Part shown: in pieces, positions 7,832-16,200 of the stretch | Layout of the letters: every line of letters begins with the position of its first letter | Numbering within the stretch: position 1 is the first letter of the stretch | From: a bacterium | Lineage (GTDB): Bacteria; Vulcanimicrobiota; Vulcanimicrobiia; Vulcanimicrobiales; SCRA01 | Direction of reading: 5' to 3' | NCBI GenBank assembly: GCA_004297985.1 | Contig: SCRA01000081.1 | Coordinates: forward strand, 1 to 62,330 | Length of the DNA stretch: 62,330 nt | The notes under the pieces: generated by a model | Seen by the model: the letters and a program-made list of their open reading frames with translations, nothing else | What the model was told of the DNA's origin: nothing | Database searches by the model: none | Translations under genes and position numbers: made by a program

Positions 7832-7860
7832 ATTATACAGGATTGGAGTCCCGGACGCAA
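7832..7860 (-). promoter_or_regulatory. Leaderless-type promoter of the Xre-RES-AbiEii operon
   Basis: Minus strand: TTGCGT (7860-7855), 17-nt spacer, TATAAT (7837-7832), then 6 nt to the ATG at 7825. No ribosome-binding site can fit. The layout matches those at 9783-9812 and 5549-5577. Confidence 0.65.
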
Positions 7861-7939
7861 CCTTCCCGCAACCTTACCGCTACTCACCCGCAACCGCTTG
7901 GCTTGAGCCTGGCGCTGCGCTGTTGGCTCGCCTGTGCGG

Positions 7940-8122
7940 CTAGCCGGTCGGTCGACTCGATCTCCGCCCACGCCGTGCTACGCGGTATTCATCGCGCGCG
8001 CCCACGATGTCCGCCGCCAGCTCATTCCCGGTTGGGTGGACGGGCATGCGCGCAGCGGCCGCCTCTTGGATCTCGACGAGTAGAGAGGCGAGGAAGGCGC
8101 GGCGGCCATAGTCATTCACCAT
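7940..8122 (-). CDS. Small hypothetical protein coupled to DUF2442 gene
   Basis: A 60-residue basic protein starting at an ATG that overlaps the 3' end of the DUF2442 gene by 7 nt. It has an N-terminal helix (RRAFLASLLVEIQEAAAARM) and an Arg-rich tail. Its short length and overlap fit the second partner of a toxin-antitoxin-like pair, but DUF2442 proteins normally pair with DUF4160, which this is not. Real expression is plausible, not proven. Confidence 0.4.
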   Translation of the reverse strand: MVNDYGRRAFLASLLVEIQEAAAARMPVHPTGNELAADIVGARDEYRVARRGRRSSRPTG

Positions 8123-8451
8123 CGATTTCGTCCTCCCAAGCTGGGGAAAAGGCCGTGGATGAGACCGGGCACGTAGATCGCTTCACCGTACTCGCGAAAG
8201 ACAAGCCCATCATCGAGCGGTGACGCTGCAACGTCGCGAAGTTGTGCGAGGGGCGCATCCGCGACTTCCTCGATGGCCGCTATCGGAACCTCGAGCTGCA
8301 CGCCAGCGCGAAAACGCAAGCGTAGCGTTCTATCCGCTTCGTCCAGCACAACAGATACGAGCGCAGTCGGTCGATTGGCCTTTGCGGCGCCGCGCTTTTT
8401 TGCTGCCGCTAGATCTGCGTCGCTTACGTCGTTGAGGGGCCTCGTCGTCAT
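8116..8451 (-). CDS. DUF2442 family protein
   Basis: A 111-residue protein whose C-terminal half (LRLRFRAGVQLEVPIAAIEE and DGLVFREYGEAIYVPGLIHG) matches the DUF2442 pattern seen in small stand-alone antitoxin-like proteins. The ATG at 8451 is preceded by a GAGG. The frame continues upstream to 8562, but the extra residues do not look like the family. Known family members sit beside DUF4160 toxins. Here no such gene is adjacent, so the function is unclear. Confidence 0.65.
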   Translation of the reverse strand: MTTRPLNDVSDADLAAAKKRGAAKANRPTALVSVVLDEADRTLRLRFRAGVQLEVPIAAIEEVADAPLAQLRDVAASPLDDGLVFREYGEAIYVPGLIHGLFPSLGGRNRW

Positions 8452-8569
8452 GGTACTGCCTCTGGAATTCGAGTAGACCAACAACAGGCCCCTCCAGCAG
8501 CTCGTTAGTGAGCCCGCAATGGGCACGGTCGCAGGCCATGATCTAGGCTGCAGCCTTCCCACGCGGTTC

Positions 8570-8676
8570 CTGTCACCGCCTCGTGCACGCCGACGCCGCT
8601 GCGAGGCTAGATTCTCGGCCGGAAGGCCGATGACGCCAGGCTGTCACCGCCTCGTGCACGCCGCCGCCGCTGCGAG
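8570..8676. repeat. Two-copy 36-bp direct repeat with 35-bp spacer
   Basis: Positions 8570-8605 and 8641-8676 are identical except for one base (A/C at the 24th position). The 35-nt spacer contains a small inverted repeat, TCGGCC-GGAA-GGCCGA. The pair lies at the truncated end of the TnpB-like pseudogene. There is no third copy and there are no cas genes, so I treat it as a duplication scar rather than a CRISPR array. Confidence 0.6.
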
Positions 8677-8698
8677 CTGGTGGGACTCACGACGCTCG

Positions 8699-9305
8699 TC
8701 AGCGGACGCGCGCGCGAGTATCGGCGCGGCCGGCACCCTTGCCGTACAGGTGGCGCTCGATGACCTCCTCGGCGCGGCGCTGAAGCGTGTGACGCAGGAG
8801 CGCAGACCCGAGACTCCCCTCGCCGCGTTCTGCGGCTTGACGCGCGAGAAGCCTTGCGATCCATGCCTTGTCGCGCTCATAGGCCTCCGCACCGGCGGTC
8901 GTCTTCGGCCGATGGCCGAGCCGCAGACCGTAGGCTTCCTGGAGGGCCGTCCACGCGGTCGCGCGCTCCTCGTTCGAAGCGAAAGTCAGGATGCGCGGGT
9001 TCGGCGAGGGCTGGTAGGCGGACCGACGGCGCCTCTTGCCGCTAGGCGCCAGGCATCCCTCGGCGATCGCCGTCCTGCGCTCGGCCGCGAGCCGCTGGTA
9101 CTGGCGCGACTCGCGCATCACCGCGAGGCGCCGCAGGTACTCCGAGAATCTCGTTGTACACCCATTGACCGGTCCGCAGGCGCGCTTCAAAGACACGCTC
9201 GATCCGCCGAGGTACGCGCAGTGGGAGTTCTAGTACCCAGCGTCCAGTCGGGAGCACCGTCGCGTTCTTGCCCACACCAGCGATCCTATGCTCTCGGTGT
9301 GCCAT
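8699..9305 (-). pseudogene. Frameshifted, truncated TnpB/IS605 OrfB-like transposase
   Basis: In one frame from 9305 there is VLELPLRVPRRIERVFEARL followed by RTGQWVYNEIL, a typical OrfB/TnpB N-terminus (normally ...ARQLYNAVLGE...). The sequence then shifts frame at about 9140-9146 and continues as SEYLRRLAVMRESRQYQRLA, the next expected segment. It stays open to 8699 and then stops. About 200 of about 400 residues remain and the RuvC-like half with the DDE/Cys4 motifs is absent. This is therefore a dead remnant of an IS200/IS605-type element. A hairpin at 9297-9318 may be its old terminus. Confidence 0.65.
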
Positions 9306-9318
9306 ATGTCTGGCACAC
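9297..9318. repeat. 8-bp inverted repeat beside transposase remnant
   Basis: GTGTGCCA (9297-9304), 6 nt, then TGGCACAC (9311-9318). It lies over the 5' end of the TnpB-like remnant and 20 nt from the stop of the antitoxin gene. It could be an IS605-like end hairpin or a weak terminator for the antitoxin gene; no T-run follows. Confidence 0.5.
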
Positions 9319-9338
9319 TTGACCGGCGCGACCCGCTT

Positions 9339-9776
9339 TCACGCCGCTGGGCCCTTGCGCTCGATGCGCTCAAGAGCCTGCTCCACCATCCGCGTGCCCA
9401 CGTCCGTCGAGAGTAGCGTCAGCGGCACTCGCCCTCCGAATGCGCGGTTCGGCTGGTGTAGCCAGCCAGCCCCCGCCTCCAGACCCAGCACATCCATCGC
9501 CCGGGCCGCAATCCATGCAACACGAACCACGCGGTCCGACTCGTCTGCCTTCAGCCGCGCGCCGCCGGCAATCCGGCGCTCAAAGGTGCGGCGATCAATA
9601 GCCGTCGCCTCGGTGAGCGCGGCAATGGTCGCGTTCAGGCGCTTGGCGAGCTCAAGAGCTGCCTGTGCGGAAAGTCCCTCAAGAACAGCCTCACGCAGAC
9701 CTTCGTCGCTCACAATCCGCCGACGTAGCACTCGATGGCCCCCAAGGATCTCTACGATGCGCACTAAGTTTGCCAT
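9339..9776 (-). CDS. Orphan Xre/ParS-type antitoxin (COG5642-like)
   Basis: A 145-residue protein with an N-terminal helical HTH-like region. The MbcA/ParS/Xre C-terminus reads GWLHQPNRAFGGRVPLTLL followed by STDVGTRMVEQALERIE. These antitoxins bind RES toxins and autoregulate. The expected RES gene should follow directly downstream, but only the broken transposase gene is found there, so the toxin has been lost or displaced. The frame extends to 9812, but ATG 9776 is chosen because TATAAT ends 6 nt before it. Confidence 0.78.
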   Translation of the reverse strand: MANLVRIVEILGGHRVLRRRIVSDEGLREAVLEGLSAQAALELAKRLNATIAALTEATAIDRRTFERRIAGGARLKADESDRVVRVAWIAARAMDVLGLEAGAGWLHQPNRAFGGRVPLTLLSTDVGTRMVEQALERIERKGPAA

Positions 9777-9782
9777 GTGCTG

Positions 9783-9812
9783 ATTATATGCGACACTTGA
9801 CGTACTACGCAA
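9783..9812 (-). promoter_or_regulatory. Leaderless-type promoter of orphan antitoxin
   Basis: Minus strand: TTGCGT (9812-9807), 18-nt spacer, TATAAT (9788-9783), 6 nt, ATG 9776. It overlaps the divergent lipoprotein promoter at 9797-9825, so antitoxin binding here could affect both genes. Confidence 0.6.
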
Positions 9813-9825
9813 GAGGCGCTATCAT
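9797..9825 (+). promoter_or_regulatory. Promoter of the CAP-domain lipoprotein gene
   Basis: TTGACG (9797-9802), 17-nt spacer, TATCAT (9820-9825). AGGGAG lies at 9873-9878 ahead of the ATG at 9889. It overlaps the divergent antitoxin promoter. Confidence 0.6.
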
Positions 9826-9888
9826 ATCTGTAGACGGGCCTCACGACCGAGAGCCCGCAGCCGATACAGATTAGGGAGTGTGGGCATC

Positions 9889-10782
9889 ATGGAGTTTCAG
9901 ATGAGGCAGTCGGTTCTCGCGGTCGCGTTCCTCGCGGCTACGGCCGCGCTCACGGCGTGCGGCGGGGGCGGAGGTGGCGGCTCGACGCTGCCGCCTGCGA
10001 TCGGCGCCCCAGGCGGTGGCACCGGTGCCAGCCCGACGCCGACCCCGACGGCGGCGCCGACTGCGACGCCACGCCCGGTCACGCAGTCGGTCATGCGCGG
10101 GCAGGTAGTCGACTCGAGCGGCGCTCCAGTATCCGGCGCGACGGTCCTCGTCGTGCCGCTGGAGAACCTCGGCGTGAATACCACGCCGCAGGCCATCGCC
10201 TCTACGACCACGGCCTCCGACGGCTCGTTTACCACGCCAACCTTCAGCACGGCTGGTCACACGACCGTAGGGCAGAGCGGCGTCCTGGAGACGATGGGGC
10301 TCGTCGTCGTGACGCAGGGCTACGCCTCGCTCCACGCCTACTTCCCGGTCGGCGCGGGGACGTACACGATCACGCAGCCGCTGCCGATCACGCAGCCGAC
10401 TTCGACCGAGCAGCAGTGGCTGACCCAGGTCAACGCCGACCGCGCAACGGTGGGCGCGCAGCCGCTGATCTTTGACGACTACGCTCTGTTGGCGGCGCGT
10501 TGGAAGGCGCAGGATATGGCGACCCATGCCTATTGCAGCCATACCACGGACCCGACCGGAGCGTACTACATCACGTTCCCGGGCGCCATCGCTGGCACCA
10601 ACGAAAACCTAGGGTGCCTCTCGACCTGGCAACTCGCGGAACAGGCGTTCATGGCTGAAGCCCCGTCGGGCGGTCACTATCTGAACCTTACCAACACGGC
10701 GAATATCTGGGTCGGGCTGGGCGTCGTCATCAACCCGGACTACGTGACTCAGGAATTCATGACTTCGGCTAACGTCATCTAG
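9889..10782 (+). CDS. CAP (SCP-like) domain lipoprotein
   Basis: A 297-residue protein with a lipoprotein signal peptide ending in the lipobox ALTAC. A Gly/Pro/Thr-rich linker (TPTPTAAPTATPRP) follows, then a carboxypeptidase-regulatory/Ig-like domain (about 65-165; VMRGQVVDSSGAPVSGATVL). A C-terminal CAP domain spans about 175-290 (LTQVNADRATVGAQPLIFDD, HAYCSHTTDPTG, GGHYLNLTN). The CAP domain lacks the full His/Glu metal site pattern of enzymatic members. ATG 9889 is preferred for its spacing to AGGGAG. The protein would be anchored in an outer layer facing outwards. It is a single-gene unit ending at a terminator. Confidence 0.82.
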   Translation: MEFQMRQSVLAVAFLAATAALTACGGGGGGGSTLPPAIGAPGGGTGASPTPTPTAAPTATPRPVTQSVMRGQVVDSSGAPVSGATVLVVPLENLGVNTTPQAIASTTTASDGSFTTPTFSTAGHTTVGQSGVLETMGLVVVTQGYASLHAYFPVGAGTYTITQPLPITQPTSTEQQWLTQVNADRATVGAQPLIFDDYALLAARWKAQDMATHAYCSHTTDPTGAYYITFPGAIAGTNENLGCLSTWQLAEQAFMAEAPSGGHYLNLTNTANIWVGLGVVINPDYVTQEFMTSANVI

Positions 10783-10795
10783 TTCACGCCGCCTC

Positions 10796-10837
10796 ATCGA
10801 GAGGGCTCAGGCTCCGGCCTAGGCCCTCTCGATTTTC
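10796..10837 (+). terminator. Rho-independent terminator
   Basis: ATCGAGAGGGC (10796-10806) pairs with GCCCTCTCGAT (10823-10833), an 11-bp stem, followed by TTTTC. It ends the lipoprotein transcript. It also lies just past the stop of the convergent 18-kb pilus operon, but has no T-run in that direction. Confidence 0.8.
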
Positions 10838-10842
10838 GCGTG

Positions 10843-12507
10843 CTACGGCGCCGCTAGATCCTGGCAATCGTGATAAATATAGTAGTCGAACGTCGCCGTA
10901 TCGCTTGGATTGTCGCCTTTGTTGATCAGCGTCTGCGCCGTCGTCTTTACGTCGCCGACCCACAGCGGGCTATATGGTGAATAGGCGATCGGCACCGATC
11001 CTGATGCTACCTGGGACAAAGTGCCCGTCGCTGCCGTCATGTAGCTATAGTAGTACTCGCTCATTCGGCAGGGGGTGTACTGGTTCGTGTACCACGTCTC
11101 GCTCACGTAGACGGTGCCTAAGTTCGCCACCGCCGCCTGAATCGTAACGCTGATGGTGGCCTGCTGATTGCTGTTTGGGTTGTTGTCCTGCACGACGAAT
11201 GAACACGTGCCGGGTGCGGAGCCACTCACGCCGATGCTCCCCGACATGGTGCCCATCATTGAGGCCGAGCCTCCGATGCTCGTCGGCGAGATCGCTGCGA
11301 TTCCGCCGCACGTGCTGCTCGCGACCGTCGCCGGCGACGTATCGTCCTGCTCCGAGACGCTGATGCTCGCGCCTTGCCCGACGGTCTCTGTGATGCTCGT
11401 CGGACTCACCTGCAGCACGCACGGTTTTCCTGACGAGATCTCCTCGTAGCCGTTACTCGGATCCGTCCCGAGGAGCGCGTCGTATGGCTGGTTCGAGCAC
11501 ACTAGCTCCTGCGGCTGGAAGCCGGCCTGTACGGTGATCGTCTCCGTTGCGGTCTGCCCGTTGGAGTCGCTCACGACCTCCGAACACGTGCCTGGCGCCT
11601 GCGGTGCGACGGAGAACGGACCCGTACTCGACGTACCGCTGAGCGTCGCAATCAACGTACCACCCTGCATGCACGACGTCGACGGCACGCTGAAGGCGCC
11701 GCTGTAGCCCTGCTCGCTGGCAGTGAACGTCTGCGCGCCGCTGCTGCTGAACGTCAGTGGGTTAGGGTTGAGGACGATGGGGTACTTGCAGCTCGGCGGC
11801 GTGCCAGTCACCCCACTCGGACACGGGCCTGGCGTAGGCGTGAAGGTCCCCACCACATAGTTGACCTGCGTGGCGTAGTTGCCCTGGACAAGATCGTCCG
11901 TCTCCGCCGTTGCCGCGTTGGCGATCGCGATGTGGACCTCGCGGTTGCCGGCGTCGACGCCGGGATAGCCCATGTTGAGCAACGCGACGTCCTGCGGATT
12001 CACCGACGCCAGGAACGCCGCCTCAGATAGCTTCGCCGGCGCTTGGCTGATCGGCACATACTCCGCCGAGAACGAGGTCGCCGACACCGCGAATCCCGAC
12101 GTCTGCGTCGGCGTATTGCCGGGATGGTGGAGATAGGTCCAGCGCTGCAGGGTCTTGCTCGCCGCGTCCCAGCGGTATGCGATGAACTGCGCGTGGTTCG
12201 ATTTCGTCGCGGCGTCGACCACGACGAGCAAGACGTCGAACTCATGGCCATCGGCGTTAGATTGCCCAAGCACATCGGTTGGCGGAATGAAGATCGCATT
12301 AGCCGACGCCGCCTCCTCGTCCATCTGGGCGAGCGCCGAGTGCACCGGCATAGCCTGTTGCTCGAAGCCCAGGTACACCCGAAGAGTCTGACCGAACTGA
12401 GAGATCTGCGAGATCATGAAGACGAGGATCAGCGCAGCAAAGGCCCCGGAGATCAGCTCCACGACCTCTAGGCCTCCGCGCTCCGCCCTCCAGGCTCTGG
12501 CCCTCAT
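10843..12507 (-). CDS. Large type IV prepilin-like protein with Ig-like repeats
   Basis: A 554-residue protein. The ATG at 12507 has GAGGAG before it; the longer frame to 12603 overlaps the upstream gene. Residues 9-18 read AERGGLEVVE. Cleavage after Gly-Gly gives Leu+1 and Glu+5, the class III prepilin signal, followed by a hydrophobic helix (ISGAFAALILVFMISQIS). The rest is extracytoplasmic, with two Ig-like, cysteine-containing repeats (about 280-450) and a Tyr-rich C-terminus (SEYYYSYMT). It is the last gene of the pilus operon and far larger than ordinary pilins, so a tip or adhesin-type minor pilin is likely. Confidence 0.75.
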   Translation of the reverse strand: MRARAWRAERGGLEVVELISGAFAALILVFMISQISQFGQTLRVYLGFEQQAMPVHSALAQMDEEAASANAIFIPPTDVLGQSNADGHEFDVLLVVVDAATKSNHAQFIAYRWDAASKTLQRWTYLHHPGNTPTQTSGFAVSATSFSAEYVPISQAPAKLSEAAFLASVNPQDVALLNMGYPGVDAGNREVHIAIANAATAETDDLVQGNYATQVNYVVGTFTPTPGPCPSGVTGTPPSCKYPIVLNPNPLTFSSSGAQTFTASEQGYSGAFSVPSTSCMQGGTLIATLSGTSSTGPFSVAPQAPGTCSEVVSDSNGQTATETITVQAGFQPQELVCSNQPYDALLGTDPSNGYEEISSGKPCVLQVSPTSITETVGQGASISVSEQDDTSPATVASSTCGGIAAISPTSIGGSASMMGTMSGSIGVSGSAPGTCSFVVQDNNPNSNQQATISVTIQAAVANLGTVYVSETWYTNQYTPCRMSEYYYSYMTAATGTLSQVASGSVPIAYSPYSPLWVGDVKTTAQTLINKGDNPSDTATFDYYIYHDCQDLAAP

Positions 12508-12577
12508 AGCCCGCTCCTCAGCTCGATAGCGATCATCCCGATAGTGGTCTCGCGTAGTGTGACGATCCCTGAAACTC

Positions 12578-13240
12578 CTACGACCCCGACGGTGTCCGCT
12601 CAAGCACGGCCTGAATCACGTTGAGCACCCGCGGGTCCTGCTCCAGCTCAAGCGCCCGGTGGAGCGCCTTCAGCGACCACGACTCCCCGATGACCCCGAG
12701 GACGTTGGCCATGCGTACGCGCTCGTCGGCCGAGGGCTGAACCCCGGCCTCCAGGAGGCCGTCCCACCACGCCAGCATGGGCTGCACCGCCACCGGCGGC
12801 TCCAGCGCTTCGGCCAGCGCCGCCTCGGCCGTTACCGGCTCGACGCTCGGACCCTCCGCCGGCCCATCGGCCGCGGCCGCGACCGTTTCTGGCCGCACTG
12901 GTGGTGCCACAGATACTGCGGCGCTGGCCACCGCCGGCGCCGCAGTGGCCGTCAGCGCCAGCCGTGACCGTCGGCGACGACGCGCGCGCGCCGGCGGCGC
13001 CGAAGGCGCGCCCTGCCGTCGCAAGCGTAGGGCCTCCGTGATTCGGCGCCACGCCGAGCCGATCGACACGTGCGGCATCCGGGCCACCTCCTTCTTCCGC
13101 GCATCGGCGTCGCCCGTCGACCGCGGCCTCGCCCCGCGACCGTGCATGCGTCGATCTCCATCCAGCGGCGGAGCCACCGCGGCCCATACGACCAGCGCGG
13201 CCGCAACAGCAACCAGTAACCACCCGAGTACGCTACTCAC
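12578..13240 (-). CDS. Membrane-anchored protein with C-terminal helical repeat
   Basis: A 220-residue protein with an N-terminal membrane helix (residues 5-25), a long Arg/Ala/Pro-rich low-complexity region, and a C-terminal helical domain (about 150-215; VQPSADERVRMANVLGVIGE and DPRVLNVIQAVLE) that looks like a single HEAT-type repeat. It starts within the stop region of the giant Ig-like gene (8-nt overlap). An alternative start lies at the internal Met near residue 55. The function is not recognised; its position suggests a cytoplasmic or inner-membrane pilus-assembly accessory. Confidence 0.6.
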   Translation of the reverse strand: MSSVLGWLLVAVAAALVVWAAVAPPLDGDRRMHGRGARPRSTGDADARKKEVARMPHVSIGSAWRRITEALRLRRQGAPSAPPARARRRRRSRLALTATAAPAVASAAVSVAPPVRPETVAAAADGPAEGPSVEPVTAEAALAEALEPPVAVQPMLAWWDGLLEAGVQPSADERVRMANVLGVIGESWSLKALHRALELEQDPRVLNVIQAVLERTPSGS

Positions 13241-16200
13241 GTCCCACCTGGTACGCGTCGTCGACCGCGTCGCGCACGCGCTCCAGCTGCGCGTCTAGCT
13301 CAGCCGAGCTCGCTGCGGCATACCACTCTTGCCCATCGGCCTGCTCGAGCTCGTCGAGCAGCGTCGCGCGGTAGAGGCGCAACGCCTCGGCCAACTCTTC
13401 ATCGCCGGCAGAGGTTGGTATCCAGCGCGCGAGCGCCCGCACCGCATGTCGGCTACCCAGCGGCGCATGCTGCAGATACGCGAGATCCTCGGCGATCTCG
13501 CGGCGCGTCACGGAAGCCGCGAGTGCGCTGCCGTCCTGGGCGTCAACACGCCCTTGGGCCGCGTCAGCCGCCTCAAGGAAGGCCACCAGCTGCGCCCGAG
13601 AGCCCGCACTCTCGATGCTCGCCGGATCCGGAGTGCCACTCAACTGGATCCGCACCAGCAGCTGATCGAGCTGCCGCTGAACGTCGCCAAGCTCGGGCTC
13701 TCCGCCTCCTACGACCTCGTCAGGCAGGAACGCCCGCAGTGCGCAGATATGCGTCAGCAGACCATGACCGCGCCCCAGCATGAGCAAGCGGTGCACCTGG
13801 CGCAGACGAGCCGCAGTCGCAAACACACGTCCGTAGACACCGTTCCACTCTTGCGAGAGCGACTCCAGCCAGTGCACGGCATCTCCACCCAACTGTGCCT
13901 CGCCGAGCGCCCCTCGCGTCTCGCTCTTGTCCTCATCCTGCTCGGCGCCGGCGGCAGCCGCACTGCTCTCGACCTCCGCGTACGGTGGGTGGCTCCCTTC
14001 GCTGATTTCTGCCGGTGCCGGCGCCACGTCGGGATCCGCTGATGCCTCGCCCTCCTCGGCGCCGACGACCGCCGCATCGCTCTCAGCCTCTGCGTACGGC
14101 GGGAGGCTCCCATCGGTGCACCCTGCCTGCTCGGCGCCGGCAACCGCTGCAACGCTTTCGGCCTCCGCGTACGGAGGGTGACTCCCATCGGTGCACTCTG
14201 CCTGCTCGGCGCCGGCGGCAGCCGCACTGCTCTCGATCACCTCCGCGAACGGCGGGAGGCTCCCTTCGTTGGCGACGCCCACCGGCGTCGGCGTCGGGGA
14301 GAGCGGCTCAGCCGCAGCCTCATCCTCCCTCCCGCGCACGGCCTTCTGCTCCGGCGGAGACGCCGCCACCGACGTCACCTCAACAGCGGCTACCGCGGCT
14401 GCTGTCGACGCAGCGGCGGCCGTCGCGACGAATCCGAATGGATCCGCCGCCACGTAGCGCACAGGCACCGCACTCAAGCGCTGCGTCTCCTCGCCGGTAC
14501 GGATCTCCACACCGGCGGCGATCGATGCACCGTCATCGGTGCCTGGCTCCACGGCCCACGCCCACTGCAGGACAACCTCCGCTCCGGCGTCCAGGCGCTG
14601 TACCACGATTCCGCGCGCGAACGCAAAGGGATCGCGCACCGCCTGGCCGCCGATCGAGATCGATCCCGCCACTGGAGTGAAGCGCGCGTCCTCGAGCGGC
14701 CGCACGACGACGTGCGGCGCCACACCATCGCCAGCATTCCACACGCGTGCCCGAACGTCAACGCGGTCGCCGTCGATCGACGCCTCCACCTCGCCTTTCA
14801 CCTGCGGCACGAACGCGACAGTAACCGGAACGTCGAGCTCGCGCGCCGAGCCATTCGCACAGCTCGCCGCTACGCGCACAACGAAGCTCGGCCGCTCTCC
14901 GTCCACAACGAGCGGGAGTGTCACGATCGCATCCGCCCCGGGCGCTAGGTTCCCGATCGTGTTCGCCGGCGGCACCTGCACACCGTCGGGCGCGCTTGCG
15001 CGCACCTCGACGTCGCGTGCGATGCACCGCCCCGCGTTGGCGATCTGCACGCGGAGCTCTCGCGTCAATTGCGTTTCCGCAGCCGGCAACGCTGTCGCCG
15101 TGAGCTCCGGCCGCCCATGAACGACGATCGTCGTTGGCGCGGAGCGCACCACCTCGCCGCTAAGCTCCGCCTCAGCTCGCGCCTCGATCGGCGTCGTCTC
15201 GTCCACGGTCCCGGGAAGGCGCAGCACCCCCGTAACGGTAGCGCTACCTCCCGGCGCGACGGACTCGATAGTCATTGCGTCGGCCTCCCATGCCCCATGT
15301 GTGGCCGAGAGACGCACCGTTACCGCCTCCGCCGGCGCAGCGCCGACATTGGCGACCCGGATCGCTACCCGGACGGTCTCGCCAGCATCCGCCGCAAGTG
15401 GTAGATCGATGATCTCGGGGGCCTCGAGCCTCGCACTCGCCGCAACCGTCACGCGAGCCTCCGCTCGAATCGCCTGGTCGCCCACGGTTATCACCGCCGC
15501 CGCCAGCGTCTCGAGGTTCCGCTCCGCGCGGAGAAGTACGCGGCCTCGTACGATCGCTGTCCGCCCGGGCGCAATGCGATCGAGCTGCGTGGTCCGTCTA
15601 CGCCGCGTTAGCTGCGCGCCTTCGGCGCGGAGCGTCCCTGGCACGAGCACGATCTCCTTCGGTAGCTCGAGGAGAACGCCAACGCCCAGAGCGGGCCCCG
15701 TGCCGGTGTTGGGAATGACAAGCTGCATGTCCACGACGCCGCCGGCGGCTCCGCTCTCGATCCCCAACGTCGCATCCTGTACGAGCGGCACCCCAAGCGG
15801 CGCCGCTCGTACACCTCGCGCCACGAACGCGCACAACGCGCGTGCCGCATCGCCCGCGCCGGCGCCGCGCGCGCGGAGTACTGCGCTGACAACACGCACG
15901 GTGCCGGCGTCGCACCGACTGTCGACTCCGAGCGTAACCCGCTCCTGGACCGTCCCGCCCGGTGGCACCGACCCCAGCTCGACGCATAGGCGACCTCCGA
16001 GCCACCGCGCCGGCGCGCACGCCGGCGTCACCTCTTCTCCTGCGATGACCTGCTCGGCGCCAAGGACGCGCAGCGGAGCGTCGAACCCGACGTCGACCGC
16101 GACGCCAGCCACCGCATCCGTGCCAGCGTTCCGCATACCAAGGAGCAGCTCCACGCTCTCAGGGGACCGCGCCCGCAACTCCAAGGTCGGCTGGTCAAGC

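Noticed and set aside
8570-8676. Minimal CRISPR array
   Set aside because: Only two copies, no cas genes, and the repeat does not look like any CRISPR repeat type I know; treated as a duplication.
14015-14680. 221-residue plus-strand ORF antisense to the giant Ig-repeat gene
   Set aside because: Arg/Pro-rich shadow, no start signals, opposite to a coherent protein.
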